58,833 nucleotides of DNA from a virus. The DNA is taken from positions 1 through 58,833 of the IMG/VR virus record IMGVR_UViG_3300021373_001106; one strand, 5' to 3'. A model generated the notes under the pieces. The model was not told where the DNA came from, made no database searches, and saw only the letters and a list, made by a program, of their open reading frames with translations. Below are positions 32,765 to 42,712 of the stretch, piece by piece. Positions within the stretch are counted from its first letter, which is position 1. Each line of letters starts with the position of its first letter. A program made the position numbers and the translations under genes.

Positions 32765-34198
32765 TTATTTGAACAATACGAAATTGTTTGCACCCATAGT
32801 ACATAGTGCTCTTTCTGATAAGAAATTAACTCTCATCTCATCAACATCGCTAGTAGCAGCACCACCGGCAGAACCAGTAATCCAAGACTTATAACGTCTG
32901 TCTTCAGTTTCAGAAGCTCTGTATCTTACGTGTAAGAATGGTCTCTTAGCGTTTCTTCCTAATACTTGGTCGTAAACATTAGTTGAACCAGCTGGTACTA
33001 ATACACCATCAATAGCTCCACCAACTAAACCACCTCGCATTGTAGGATCGTTAAGGTATTTCCAATCTGTCTTATAGAAATCATATGCTCTTCTAAATCC
33101 AGAAAACCCTAGGTTTAATGCCATCTCTTCGTCATTATCAAATAATCCGTAAGATGAACCACCATTACCATAAGAGTTCTGAGCAGCTAACATATCATCA
33201 ATCTCGAAAGATGTTTGTCTGTTTAAGAAAAGAACATTCTCTTCAATAGCGCCTTGCTTATCTAGTCTTTCGATAATAGAATCGAAATCTCCTAAATTAG
33301 TAATAGCACCTGTAAAGATATTACCTCTAGATTCAATAGCGGCAAATAATCCTTCAGAACCTACATATCCCTCTTGCTGAGCGTTAGTTTGATTTGCTAC
33401 AGGAGTGCCAGGAGCAACTGCTTTAACAGCTTCTACCATCGCAGTCTCTAAATAATCTTCAAACCTCATTCTTGTTTCGTGCTCTGCTTTTAAATACCAT
33501 AGGTATCCATTAGCTCCATCTTCAGTAGATACTTCTACCCACCCGATTTGAGCCATATCAGAACCACTAACAGCGTAGTTGTCTTTGATAATAATAGGAT
33601 TGTTTTCAAGAATCGTGTCAAATGGCTCTAAAGATTGATCCATTCCAGCAGTTCCTTTTTTAAATTCAGAACCATAAATGAAAACACTTAGCTTTTCTGA
33701 AGCACTACCTGTACCAGTGTATCCACCAGCTTCAAAAAATGAAACCTTAAAGGTACTTCCAGAAACATCAGACACAATACCTTTGTTAGAAATTCCAGCA
33801 TAGCCAGCGTTTCCAGATATCATAACTGTTTGACCATCTCTAATACCAATATTAGAAGCAGTTCCAGAATTCATTACTTGGTTAGCAGGGATTAAAGTGT
33901 CAGCAACTGTAAAAGTTCCTTCACTATCGGCTGCAGATGCATTAGTAGTTACGTTTGTATATTTAATGTGTAATCTACCTTGTTCTGCCCATTTAATAAG
34001 GTCAGAATTAGAAGGCATCTCAGCACCTACCATTCTCAAGAAAGAAGAAAGAGTTCTGTTTCCATATCTCTCAAATTCCTTTTCGTATGTGTCTGGCAAA
34101 TATTGATTTAAAAAATCAAAACTTGTCATATAGTTTGTTGCGGTTGGAACTCTAGTAGCACTTGGCTGTAGAGCAAACCCCGGTATATTTAAACTCAT
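32765..34198 (-). CDS. major capsid protein
   Basis: 477 residues, the usual length for crAss-like and related HK97-fold capsid proteins. It lies directly after the scaffold gene and before a strong terminator. Features: N-terminal arm with NYMTSFDFLNQYLPDTYEKE (about 22-41), a long beta/Gly-rich centre (VMISGNAGYAGISNKG), FEDYLETAMVEAVKAV helix near residue 245 (the likely spine helix), LNRQTSFEIDDMLAAQNSYG near 325, and a C-terminus with RPFLHVRYRASETEDRRYKS. No Shine-Dalgarno; the leader is almost pure A. Assignment from order, size and fold pattern. Confidence 0.8.
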   Translation of the reverse strand: MSLNIPGFALQPSATRVPTATNYMTSFDFLNQYLPDTYEKEFERYGNRTLSSFLRMVGAEMPSNSDLIKWAEQGRLHIKYTNVTTNASAADSEGTFTVADTLIPANQVMNSGTASNIGIRDGQTVMISGNAGYAGISNKGIVSDVSGSTFKVSFFEAGGYTGTGSASEKLSVFIYGSEFKKGTAGMDQSLEPFDTILENNPIIIKDNYAVSGSDMAQIGWVEVSTEDGANGYLWYLKAEHETRMRFEDYLETAMVEAVKAVAPGTPVANQTNAQQEGYVGSEGLFAAIESRGNIFTGAITNLGDFDSIIERLDKQGAIEENVLFLNRQTSFEIDDMLAAQNSYGNGGSSYGLFDNDEEMALNLGFSGFRRAYDFYKTDWKYLNDPTMRGGLVGGAIDGVLVPAGSTNVYDQVLGRNAKRPFLHVRYRASETEDRRYKSWITGSAGGAATSDVDEMRVNFLSERALCTMGANNFVLFK

Positions 34199-34222
34199 TG
34201 TTTTTTGTTTTTAATGTTTAAC

Positions 34223-35350
34223 TTATTTATTTTTTGGTGACCTAATTGTCAATCCCCGCCTAGACGAGGGTGTCGTAGCCTTAACACTAAATCCTTGTTT
34301 AGATGTCACCTGCGGAGTTTGCCTCATATCTAAATTTATATTTTTAGATTTTTTAGCAGACTCATTAACAGCTGATGCCACCCCTTGCTCGTAAAAATAC
34401 TTTGCGAACTTTTCAGGATTCATTGCCATTGACAACGACTTGTGATATCCAACTACATCCGATATCTCTCCTTGGTCATTAGTAAACTTTGATATAAAGT
34501 TCATAATGTCAGATTGAGACTTCTTCAGTTCGTTGAAATCGCCAGGAGAATAAACATATTCTTTATCACTGATGTTAAACTTAAAACCTTTAAATTCTTC
34601 AGTAAACAATTTATTGGTGTTTTCCTGAAAGCTCTCTGCTCGCTTTTGGGCTAAACCTTGAGCTTCCTTGGATTTCTCCACTTGTTCTTGATAAGCTTTA
34701 AACCTTTGCTGGTCTTCATCAGAAAACGTAGTGCCCATTGACTCAACAGGAACTTTATATTTTTCTTTTTGACCTTCAAAGTGTTTTAAAGCCTTTGCAA
34801 GCTCTTTTTTCTTATCTATATTTTTCTTTTTTATTTCATCTTCTGAATCAACTTCAGGGTCAGTTCCGAATCTAGAATTAAGTAAATAATCTATTTCTTC
34901 CTTGTCTAAGCCTTCTTCAACTTCTGAATAATACATAGATAATACTTGATCAGGACTTTCTTTACTATAATCTTTATTGATTTTAGCAAAGTCTTCAAAT
35001 CCACGACCAGTCTCTTTTTTATACTGTAAGTAAGTTGCTACATCTGCTGGTAACTCTTCTTGCTCTCTTTTAGCAAGTAGGTCATCAATAGAATTAACTT
35101 CCTTACTGTATTTCTCTCTAATAAATGAAAGAACTTCTTGTTCACCCATTTGTGGCTTTTCCTCCACTACAGGCTCTTCTTTAATTGGTTCTTCAGCTTT
35201 AATAGGTTCTTCTACCTTAACTGCTTCTACCTTATTCTCTTCTACACTCTCACCATTTACTTCGGCTTCGTGCTTTTGTAACAACTCTTCCTCTACTTGT
35301 GCTTTTGACTTCTGAGGTCCAGAATCGTATTCTTTTACTTTAATTTCCAT
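34223..35350 (-). CDS. scaffolding protein
   Basis: 375 residues between portal and capsid genes. Highly charged: Glu/Val/Lys-rich N-terminus with repeated EEPIK units (about 45-62), helical coiled-coil middle (KAYQEQVEKSKEAQGLAQKR near 215), and a basic C-terminal tail (RRGLTIRSPKNK) of the sort that binds the capsid protein. All are typical of podoviral scaffold proteins, which guide procapsid assembly and then leave. A TAACTTTG box lies just upstream. Confidence 0.75.
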   Translation of the reverse strand: MEIKVKEYDSGPQKSKAQVEEELLQKHEAEVNGESVEENKVEAVKVEEPIKAEEPIKEEPVVEEKPQMGEQEVLSFIREKYSKEVNSIDDLLAKREQEELPADVATYLQYKKETGRGFEDFAKINKDYSKESPDQVLSMYYSEVEEGLDKEEIDYLLNSRFGTDPEVDSEDEIKKKNIDKKKELAKALKHFEGQKEKYKVPVESMGTTFSDEDQQRFKAYQEQVEKSKEAQGLAQKRAESFQENTNKLFTEEFKGFKFNISDKEYVYSPGDFNELKKSQSDIMNFISKFTNDQGEISDVVGYHKSLSMAMNPEKFAKYFYEQGVASAVNESAKKSKNINLDMRQTPQVTSKQGFSVKATTPSSRRGLTIRSPKNK

Positions 35351-35369
35351 TTAATTTGATTTTATTATG

Positions 35370-35377
35370 CAAAGTTA
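35370..35377 (-). promoter_or_regulatory. Bacteroidota -7 element TAACTTTG
   Basis: Exact TAnnTTTG, 19 nt before the scaffold ATG, in the only sizeable gap between portal and capsid genes. No TTTG at the -33 distance. Would provide an extra start for scaffold and capsid mRNA. Confidence 0.5.
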
Positions 35378-35395
35378 CTAATTATTTTTTTTATT

Positions 35396-37831
35396 TTATC
35401 GAGGTTCAAACTCTGCTAAATCGAACCCGTCTAAACTATCTTCTTTTGATTCAAAGTTAACTGGAGGTAGTTTATCTTGCCTCTGTTGAATCAACTTTGA
35501 TTGCTCAGTATTTTGTTGGCTTATCCTTTCAGACTTAGCTTCTTCTCTTTTTTCTTCTCTTTTATTTATTTGACTTTCCTCAACACCTTTTAATTGCATA
35601 TTAAGTTGGAACTCATACGTCATTAACTCTTGCTTAAGAGCAGCCTCATTCTTTAACTTTTCTATTTCAAAAGCTACCTCTGCTTGTTTCTCTCTCATTT
35701 TCATCTCACCCTCTAGCTGTATCTTTTGCATTGCTGCATCTGAAGCCATCTTCTGAGATTGAAACTGAGTTTGTGCAGTCATCTGCTGTTGCATAGCAGC
35801 TGCTTCTCTATCAGCATCTTGCTTTCTTTTTCTTTTAAGCTTCAACAACTGATTAGCCATCTTTAAGTTTCTAACCTCCCTAATATCAATGGCATCCTCT
35901 AGACTAATGTCATTTTTAGATAAGGCCATTTGAATGTTTTGTTCAAGCATCGCTTTTTCTTCTTCATCAGGAGCTACTTCAATAAATATTCCAAAGTCAT
36001 ATAGATATAAGTCTTTAATATCTTCGATTCTATCTACATTGTATTTACCTATTTGATTAGCAAACTCTTCTTTAAAATCAGCATATTCTAATAAATCAGC
36101 TATTCTTAAAGACAATCCCTCTGCAAGTGTTCTACTAATATATAAACTACCTTCTAGTATATGTCTAGTAGCTGTATTAGAATTAAGAGCTGCTAGTTTC
36201 TGAACACCAACTAATGCATTTGGATCAGGTGTTGAACCGTCTCTAGCCTCATTCAGTCCGGTTACCGCTCTAATCATTCCTAAATAATGATTGTAATTCC
36301 CTATTAATGCAGCCATCTTAGATTGACCACTACTGGTGTTTAATTGCTGTATTGGAACTCTAGCATTGTTAAACTCGCCATCTTGAGTGTAACTTCTACC
36401 AACTACACTACCTGTTTGAAAGTATAACCTTAATGCGTCCTCTGGATTATAGGCTTGTCCCGTTCCTAAATCTACTTCACTTAATCCATCTGCGTCTATA
36501 AACACACCATCTGGAACCATCTTAGCAACTACCTGCTGTAGCTTTAAGTGGCTTATTTGAATTTGATCTGCAAAAGGAATCATTCTTCTAACCAAAGATT
36601 CTATATTTCCTTTATACATTCTTGGAGCACAAGCCACGTAATTAGGCATAGCGTGTTGAGAAGCTGACTTAGGTCGAACCATATTTTTAGCCATCTCCCA
36701 TTTTAACATAATATTAGAACCGGCTACCATTATTCCTTCATACCAAACTTCAATAGTTTTTTCAACTCTCTCAAACTTACCCTCCTTCATCATATCTTCA
36801 GGCGGATTGAAAGTGTCGTCTTTTTCAATCATTCTCTCTCCACCACCTTCTAATATCTTTTTCTTATATACAAACTTTTTAGTAGTCTTATAATTAAAAT
36901 AAATAAGAGTTGCAGTGTCTTTGAAAAATAAAGTGTTTTCGTAAAATCTATTTACGTTATAATAATCATACCAAGTCTGACTGTATTGAGATATCTTTTT
37001 CATATCCTCTCTAGTTAAACTCGGGTCAATCTTAATTAACTCAGCTATTGGAAGTGTTTTAACTTCACCCCAATAAAAACAATCTTTAAAGTGTGGGTCT
37101 TCCGTATAGCTATAAACCACGTTAGCTGGGTCTACATAATCTACTTGAACCCCGCTGCCTGGTAAAAACTGGTGTTTAGCCATACCTACACCAAGAACAG
37201 TCATATCATAATCAATTCTCTTCTTGATGTCTTGATAATGATTTTCTTCTAAAACCGTATTAATAGCCTCTTCTTCTGCAATCTCAATAGATGGTTTATA
37301 TTTTAACTGCATATGTAATTGAAGTTCCTCATCATTTTCTGGAAGCTCTTCTACATCTGTCATAAACGGGTTAATGCCAAAGGACTCTTGAAAGTCAGCA
37401 AATATGTCTTTGTTTAACATATCTCTTTCTACTAACTTTTGGTATTTGTTTCTGTGCTCACTAGATAAAGCATCTTGAGCATATGCCTTAACGTGAAATA
37501 ATCTGTTTGACATTCCATTAACAACAATGTCTACAAACTTAGGAAGTATTGGAACTGGAGTCCAATCTAAGTTGAGGTACGACAAGTCACCATCAACAGC
37601 TAATTCATTCTTGTATTTAGCAACAGACTGTTCGCCTCTTGCATATCTTCTTAATTGATTAAAAGATTGGAGCTGACTATAGTATCTACAGCTACCTCCA
37701 CCTTTTCTAAACCACTCATATTGAATGGCCTGACCTACCTGTAATCCATACTCCATTGTTGCTTTTTCAGCATCAGTGGCAAATTGGTCTGGAAAACCTG
37801 CGGGGTTTATTAATAATTCAACGTCTTTCAT
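35396..37831 (-). CDS. portal protein
   Basis: 811 residues, close to the size of crAss-like portals. N-terminal clip/wing region with LRRYARGEQSVAKYK (about 60-74) and LDWTPVPILPKFVDIVVNGM (about 88-107) is the typical conserved start. MIPFADQIQISHLKLQQ near 435 is the stem. The last 170 residues are a long Gln/Glu/Lys coiled coil (QQQMTAQTQFQSQKM) ending in a proline tail. It forms the dodecameric DNA channel at one capsid vertex. It directly follows the terminase stop (shared base pair region at 37831/37832). Confidence 0.85.
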   Translation of the reverse strand: MKDVELLINPAGFPDQFATDAEKATMEYGLQVGQAIQYEWFRKGGGSCRYYSQLQSFNQLRRYARGEQSVAKYKNELAVDGDLSYLNLDWTPVPILPKFVDIVVNGMSNRLFHVKAYAQDALSSEHRNKYQKLVERDMLNKDIFADFQESFGINPFMTDVEELPENDEELQLHMQLKYKPSIEIAEEEAINTVLEENHYQDIKKRIDYDMTVLGVGMAKHQFLPGSGVQVDYVDPANVVYSYTEDPHFKDCFYWGEVKTLPIAELIKIDPSLTREDMKKISQYSQTWYDYYNVNRFYENTLFFKDTATLIYFNYKTTKKFVYKKKILEGGGERMIEKDDTFNPPEDMMKEGKFERVEKTIEVWYEGIMVAGSNIMLKWEMAKNMVRPKSASQHAMPNYVACAPRMYKGNIESLVRRMIPFADQIQISHLKLQQVVAKMVPDGVFIDADGLSEVDLGTGQAYNPEDALRLYFQTGSVVGRSYTQDGEFNNARVPIQQLNTSSGQSKMAALIGNYNHYLGMIRAVTGLNEARDGSTPDPNALVGVQKLAALNSNTATRHILEGSLYISRTLAEGLSLRIADLLEYADFKEEFANQIGKYNVDRIEDIKDLYLYDFGIFIEVAPDEEEKAMLEQNIQMALSKNDISLEDAIDIREVRNLKMANQLLKLKRKRKQDADREAAAMQQQMTAQTQFQSQKMASDAAMQKIQLEGEMKMREKQAEVAFEIEKLKNEAALKQELMTYEFQLNMQLKGVEESQINKREEKREEAKSERISQQNTEQSKLIQQRQDKLPPVNFESKEDSLDGFDLAEFEPR

Positions 37832-40057
37832 TTATTTCAGTAATTCGCTTATATTCCCCTTGTTAGCATATCTTGCAAAGTTAATGCTTATTTTTGACTC
37901 TTTTTTGACAGGAGTATACAAATGTTTTTGATTGGCCATTATAGCTAAACCAGAGCTAATTGAAGCATCGAATTTAGTTCTTTTATTTATGTCAAAACGA
38001 GCCCAGTCTTCTAGAGTTCTAGTAAAATACATTGACCCCATATCATCCATTGATCTAAACTGTTCTGATAAATCTAGACCAACATATTTTTCTACATAAG
38101 ACTCAATAGCAGATGCGTGAGATTGCTTAACATCTTCAGAAGTGTTGGGTATGCCACCTAGTTCTTTTTCTGTTTTAGACAACTTATTAAACTGTTTATC
38201 TGGTCTGTTCATACAAAACCCCCTATACCCTCTGTTTTTAAAATGATACAAAAGTCTTGGTTTGTTATTTTCACAAAGTATTGGCATACCATAAAACACA
38301 CAAGCCATCAAGACTTCTTCAAAAAATATCTCTGCGGTTTGTGGTCTAGCTACATACTCTAAAAAAAACTCATTACTTGGAGCGTCATCCATATTAAACT
38401 TAGTCATTCCGTGTAAAGCACCATTAGAACCTTTTCCTCCTACCGTTCCAGAAATATCATAACTATCACAACCAAATGAACCAATATGCTCATTACTAGG
38501 GTAATACTTTCCGTTTCTCAATTCTTTTCTATTCTGAAGTTCGTATTTAGGTATCCAACTAACTAAAAATCTCCCACTCTTATTTGGGCTCCATATTACT
38601 CTAGAATCTTTAATACCATTTTCCCAATGAAAACTACCTCTAGTTAAATACTTAGCTTTCATTAAGCCATCATTGTAGTCTATCTGTTGATATATCTTAG
38701 TTAAGTTAAATAACGACTGTTTGCTTTCATCTCTAAATGCGTGAGACTCAGTCCTAGGAAATTGTCTATAAAACTCATTTAATGCATCTGCATCATTTTT
38801 TAAAGAATCAACTTCATTTTCCCAATAGTCAACAGCTCCTGTAGTAATATACTCACCATCATTTCCTTGTATAGGTTTGTCAGGGGTTTTTAAAACAGGC
38901 ATACCAAACTTATCTATATATCCTTCAAAATTCCATTCCATAGGAATAAATAAAGAATACAATCCAGATTTAGTTTGACCATTAGCATTTCTGTTTTTTA
39001 CATCAGAATCATAGTATAGCTTTTTAAAATTAGCACCACCTTTATCTAGTGCATTAGAAGTTGAACCCATCATACACTTTCCAATAACTTTACTACCCAA
39101 CCTTAAACAAGTTTTTGTAACTCTCCAATTATTGAGTATGTTCTCAGGCTTTTCCCATTTACCACTTTCATCGTGTATTAATAATTGAAGCTTCTCTCCA
39201 TCATAAGAGTTGTCAGAAGTATTACGCCAATCTATCGTGGTGTCTAACCCTTCAAGTTCTTGATTATCAGATAGATACATATTACGCTTAGTAATTTTAC
39301 TAGCAGGAACACGATAAGATAATTCTGTCTTTGGCTTGTCCATACCATCTTGAATAGGTTTAAAAAAGAAAGGGTAATTATTAGATATAGGAACTATTTT
39401 ATCTGTAAACATTTTTTTGGCATCAGTTCCAGTTTTAGATAACACTCCTATTCTTGCGTCTTTAGATATAGTGGCAGTATTTACAGTTTCAGATGAGCCC
39501 ATAAATGAAAATCCAGAACGTCTTATTTTTAAGTAACACATTCCAAAACTTCTTTTATCTGCTTTACAAGCTTCCCAAAACAAAAAGAATATTCTATTAG
39601 CTTCCCTAAACTCAGGATGGCCTACATCAATTTTAGTCCATTGCAAATAACAATAATGAGTACCTGTAATATAGGTAGGATTGCCATTATTATTAAACCA
39701 AAAACCTTCTTCTCTTCTATCAAATTCCTGTTCAATATAACTCACCCAGGCATCTTTGAAGTCAGAAGACATTTCGTTCCATTGAAATATAGACTTTATT
39801 TTAGATAATGATTTTGGATATTCAAAAGGTTGCCAACATTTTTCTTCATTAGAGTAATACTTGACGGGTGTTTTAGGTAATCCAATTCTCAACCCTTGAA
39901 CTTCATATATATCACCTAGTGTTCCATCCTTAGAGATAACTACAATATCGTATTTTTCATTGTAGCCATATTCCCAGTTTTTGGCTTTATTTTTCTTAGC
40001 CATTGCTGTTCTTGGAACAACATCTTTTAAAACTTTATTTAGACCTTCTCTCTGCAA
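37832..40057 (-). CDS. terminase large subunit (TerL)
   Basis: 741 residues. Packaging ATPase half: Walker A-like RRSGFSFMGSSE at 179-190, Walker B LLIHDES at 292-298 (Asp 296, Glu 297). RNase H-like nuclease half: SFGCDSYD with Asp 531, then KFDASISSG near 700 with another Asp. The glycine-loop is the deviant form R-x-G-x-S seen in many Bacteroidota phage terminases. Another ATG at residue 19 (MAKKNKAKNWEYGYN) would remove the 23-base overlap with the upstream gene and may be the real start. Confidence 0.9.
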   Translation of the reverse strand: MQREGLNKVLKDVVPRTAMAKKNKAKNWEYGYNEKYDIVVISKDGTLGDIYEVQGLRIGLPKTPVKYYSNEEKCWQPFEYPKSLSKIKSIFQWNEMSSDFKDAWVSYIEQEFDRREEGFWFNNNGNPTYITGTHYCYLQWTKIDVGHPEFREANRIFFLFWEACKADKRSFGMCYLKIRRSGFSFMGSSETVNTATISKDARIGVLSKTGTDAKKMFTDKIVPISNNYPFFFKPIQDGMDKPKTELSYRVPASKITKRNMYLSDNQELEGLDTTIDWRNTSDNSYDGEKLQLLIHDESGKWEKPENILNNWRVTKTCLRLGSKVIGKCMMGSTSNALDKGGANFKKLYYDSDVKNRNANGQTKSGLYSLFIPMEWNFEGYIDKFGMPVLKTPDKPIQGNDGEYITTGAVDYWENEVDSLKNDADALNEFYRQFPRTESHAFRDESKQSLFNLTKIYQQIDYNDGLMKAKYLTRGSFHWENGIKDSRVIWSPNKSGRFLVSWIPKYELQNRKELRNGKYYPSNEHIGSFGCDSYDISGTVGGKGSNGALHGMTKFNMDDAPSNEFFLEYVARPQTAEIFFEEVLMACVFYGMPILCENNKPRLLYHFKNRGYRGFCMNRPDKQFNKLSKTEKELGGIPNTSEDVKQSHASAIESYVEKYVGLDLSEQFRSMDDMGSMYFTRTLEDWARFDINKRTKFDASISSGLAIMANQKHLYTPVKKESKISINFARYANKGNISELLK

Positions 40058-40301
40058 AACCTTGATTACTACTTGTTTTATTTACACTGTTCAAAGCTTC
40101 TTCTTCTGCATCAATACGATTAAGTATTTCAAACGCATCAAAAATTGCTAGTTTTTTTGTAGCTGCTGCATTTTTTAATCGGTCTGCTGCTAGCTCATCA
40201 TCTGGGTCAGGCTTAATAATTTTTTCTTGAGCTACTTTTATTAATTGTTCTACCGCTGCTCTACCAGCTTTTATTATTTTTAATTTAATTTCTTTACTCA
40301 T
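40035..40301 (-). CDS. small protein upstream of TerL, candidate terminase small subunit
   Basis: 88 residues, helical. The central AADRLKNAAATKKLAIFDAFEILNRI (about 38-63) recurs in small genes just upstream of TerL in other marine phages. Position and size would suit a DNA-recognising small terminase subunit, but no HTH is obvious. It overlaps TerL by 23 bases and the GroES-like gene by ATGA. Confidence 0.6.
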   Translation of the reverse strand: MSKEIKLKIIKAGRAAVEQLIKVAQEKIIKPDPDDELAADRLKNAAATKKLAIFDAFEILNRIDAEEEALNSVNKTSSNQGFAERRSK

Positions 40302-40861
40302 AACGTCATTGTTATATTCTTAGATTTCATTCTATATAGAGTTTGATTATCTATTTTAAACTCATACTCAGACTCTGGCTTAAAACAAACTTTGTCTCCT
40401 TTTTTTACACCTAAAGAAGTTAACTCTGGATTAGTTATTTCAATAGTTCCTGTAAGGGCTTGATACTTATCACTATTAAATATAACAGATTCTTCTTTAG
40501 AAGATGGTTTAATAAAGCAATAATCCAAATGAGATTTCCATTTACCATCTTGCTTATACATAAAAAACTGATTAGGCTCTACTATAAATAGATTATCTTT
40601 TAAGAAGCTCCTGCCACTTTTTTCTCGACCTTTCATATCGTTGTAATACTTAAACACGTTGTGGTGTACTACTAATATGTCACCTACCTTTATTTCACCT
40701 TTGTAGTTAAGTGGTGTTGCCACTACATTAGCAAAACGATTTGAGACGGTATGGTCCTCTTTAGAGGAACTAGTAATAAAGTCTACGCCTCCTATTTTTT
40801 TTACATTATCGTACCTGGTGTCATTAACCGGAGTTACAATAAAACCAAAAGGTGACTTCAT
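40298..40861 (-). CDS. tandem GroES-like co-chaperonin (two barrels)
   Basis: 187 residues readable as two GroES-fold units. Unit 1 (about 1-105): GFIVTPVND strand, a GGVDFI element at the position of the GroES mobile loop, NRFANVVATP, KVGDILVVHH, LFIVEPNQFFMY. Unit 2 (about 110-187): DYCFIKPSS, TGTIEITNP, KKGDKVCFKP, LYRMKSKNITM, without a mobile loop. Only the first unit should be able to dock on a chaperonin. It sits in the packaging/head operon, so virion-protein folding or assembly is the likely job. The double-barrel reading is inference from the repeated order of motifs. Confidence 0.65.
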   Translation of the reverse strand: MKSPFGFIVTPVNDTRYDNVKKIGGVDFITSSSKEDHTVSNRFANVVATPLNYKGEIKVGDILVVHHNVFKYYNDMKGREKSGRSFLKDNLFIVEPNQFFMYKQDGKWKSHLDYCFIKPSSKEESVIFNSDKYQALTGTIEITNPELTSLGVKKGDKVCFKPESEYEFKIDNQTLYRMKSKNITMTL

Positions 40862-40862
40862 A

Positions 40863-41081
40863 CTAAAAATTGATATTATATTCTATAGAAACTGGAACAG
40901 TGGCATTAAAACTTTTCCAAAGAACAATTTCATTTTCTCTAATAATCCAAATCTTAAAACAATCTTTTTCGTGTCTTATGTGGTGTATGGTATAATTACC
41001 TCCTAGAACATCTTGTCCAATAAGGTAGTGCATAGCCCCAGACTTATAGTCAGGGCCAACTGATATTTTTCTAATTTCCAT
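40863..41081 (-). CDS. small conserved protein (72 aa)
   Basis: 72 residues, beta-rich: ISVGPDYKSGAMHYLIGQDV, GNYTIHHIRHEKDCFKIWII, VPVSIEYNINF. The pattern is known from hypothetical genes near the terminase of other Bacteroidota phages. One base separates it from the GroES-like gene. No function known. Confidence 0.7.
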   Translation of the reverse strand: MEIRKISVGPDYKSGAMHYLIGQDVLGGNYTIHHIRHEKDCFKIWIIRENEIVLWKSFNATVPVSIEYNINF

Positions 41082-41102
41082 TTCATTTAATTTTAGTAAG
41101 TT

Positions 41103-42467
41103 TTATGATGCGTAGAAATGTATTGATACTCTTTTTCTACTAACAGTAGTGTTTTCAATATCTGGAATACTAGTAGGAAAAGATGTAGTAAGAGAAGTTT
41201 CTTCCACGCTTACAAGATTAGAACCATAAGCGGTTGCAGCCAACATAGTGTTAGCTGTGCTAAATGCTAACATAAGATTTTGACCGGCAGTTAAGGAAAC
41301 TGGAGTATCATCTATTAAAATTTCGTTAATTCCATTAGCTACACCGGTTAATTTGGTAAAAGAAGCTAATCTAGTAAAAGAAGATGTTTGCATATCACCT
41401 GTTGTTGTAGAATATAAAGCTGCATATATCGGGCTTGTGCCTGTGTTTACAAAAACTTTTATATATGATAAAGTAAAATCTACGTCACACACTAACATTG
41501 TATAATATGTATAACTTGCAGCACTCAACTCATTGGCTTGGTAAATACTTAATGGAGAAAACCCTAAACTAACGCCACTTCCTCCTGTAGCAGCAGCCCA
41601 CGATGCTGTAGTTCCGTTAGATGTTAACACATATGTGTTAGCTCCTATACCTAAAGCAGAAGGAACGCCATTAGCATCACCCAACCAAATACTCCCTTGA
41701 GAAATGTTAGGTAAATCGTTTGACCTACCAATAGCTGTTATTTGTAAAGTTCCTTGAGCACTAGCATTTAAAACTATAGCTATATTTTGTATTAAGTTTG
41801 TTCCTTGAGGCTTGATAGATGTTAAACCTCCACCAGATGCTACGTATATAATGTCATTAACTAATGGATTAGGCCCTGAAGAAGGAATCGCATTTACATC
41901 TATTTGGTCTAAAACTCCAACCACCATCATAGAACCTGTAGCATTTATTTCCACATTGGATTGAGCTAAACCAACACAAGGCATTTTAGCAGGATCTGAA
42001 GCGTCTGCTTTTCCAACTACTGCTGTAGAAGTACCATTATTCCAGGATACTATATATAAAGGGTCTCCTTTTGATATTGCCTCGTTTGCTTCTATTGTTT
42101 CAATAACTTTTGGATCTACAAACTCTAAAGCTGTCGCACTATCGTTCACAGCCATAACCTTGCTTCTACTGCCTAAAGCACTTAATCCTGTTCCACCGTT
42201 GGTTACGGCTAAAGTACCACCTAATGTAAATGTGCCTGTTGTAGTAATTGGATTAGTAGTATCGCTAGTTATAGTAAGACCCGTTGCACCCCCATCCAAA
42301 CCAATACTAGTAACTGTACCTGAACCTGAACCACCATAAAGATTTGCTATACTTTGTAAAGTAAAGGTCTTAGTTTCTTTAGATGATGCATCTGTACCTA
42401 TTACATAATCTGTACCTGCAGGAGCTGCTTTGGTGGGGTAGGTGGTAGTGTTACTTATTTTCGCCAT
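41103..42467 (-). CDS. tail fibre protein
   Basis: 454 residues. The first 130 residues show the standard phage fibre start (AKISNTTTYPTKAAPAGTDY, then GGSGSGTVTSIGLDG and LAVTNGGTGLSAL). A middle domain (SKGDPLYIVSW, VVGKADASDPAKMPCVG) is typical of fibre proteins with short beta repeats. The C-terminal 150 residues form a jelly-roll-like domain that could bind a receptor. Extracellular virion part. It overlaps the next gene by 17 bases. Confidence 0.75.
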   Translation of the reverse strand: MAKISNTTTYPTKAAPAGTDYVIGTDASSKETKTFTLQSIANLYGGSGSGTVTSIGLDGGATGLTITSDTTNPITTTGTFTLGGTLAVTNGGTGLSALGSRSKVMAVNDSATALEFVDPKVIETIEANEAISKGDPLYIVSWNNGTSTAVVGKADASDPAKMPCVGLAQSNVEINATGSMMVVGVLDQIDVNAIPSSGPNPLVNDIIYVASGGGLTSIKPQGTNLIQNIAIVLNASAQGTLQITAIGRSNDLPNISQGSIWLGDANGVPSALGIGANTYVLTSNGTTASWAAATGGSGVSLGFSPLSIYQANELSAASYTYYTMLVCDVDFTLSYIKVFVNTGTSPIYAALYSTTTGDMQTSSFTRLASFTKLTGVANGINEILIDDTPVSLTAGQNLMLAFSTANTMLAATAYGSNLVSVEETSLTTSFPTSIPDIENTTVSRKRVSIHFYAS

Positions 42468-42684
42468 TTTGTGTTATTGTTCCGTGTTCTAAATTAATTA
42501 CAGAGTTTTCTCCGTACTTCTTTATTAATTCGTTTTCAAGTGATTCAAATTCAACTCTTATTAAATCTACTCTTTTAAGAACTGAATTTTTCTGTATTGA
42601 CAGCTCTCCTAATTGTACTTTAAGTGATTGAAACTCTGAGTTTAAATCTCTTAAAGATTTTAATTCTTTTTCTTCTAATTTCAT
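42451..42684 (-). CDS. small coiled-coil protein (77 aa)
   Basis: I choose the ATG at 42684 because the leader ATTAAATCAAATG and a TATCTTTG box lie just upstream; longer forms would run into the holin gene. 77 residues, a long amphipathic coiled coil (LRDLNSEFQSLKVQLGELSI) and a short C-terminal hairpin (INLEHGTITQNG). Common in marine phages next to fibre genes. Function unknown, maybe a fibre-assembly factor. Confidence 0.7.
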   Translation of the reverse strand: MKLEEKELKSLRDLNSEFQSLKVQLGELSIQKNSVLKRVDLIRVEFESLENELIKKYGENSVINLEHGTITQNGENK

Positions 42685-42703
42685 TTGATTTAATTTATAT
42701 CTA

Positions 42704-42711
42704 CAAAGATA
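42704..42711 (-). promoter_or_regulatory. Bacteroidota -7 element TATCTTTG
   Basis: Third exact TATCTTTG box, 19 nt before the ATG at 42684, overlapping the few bases after the holin stop. Leader: TAGATATAAATTAAATCAA. Confidence 0.5.
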
Positions 42712-42712
42712 A

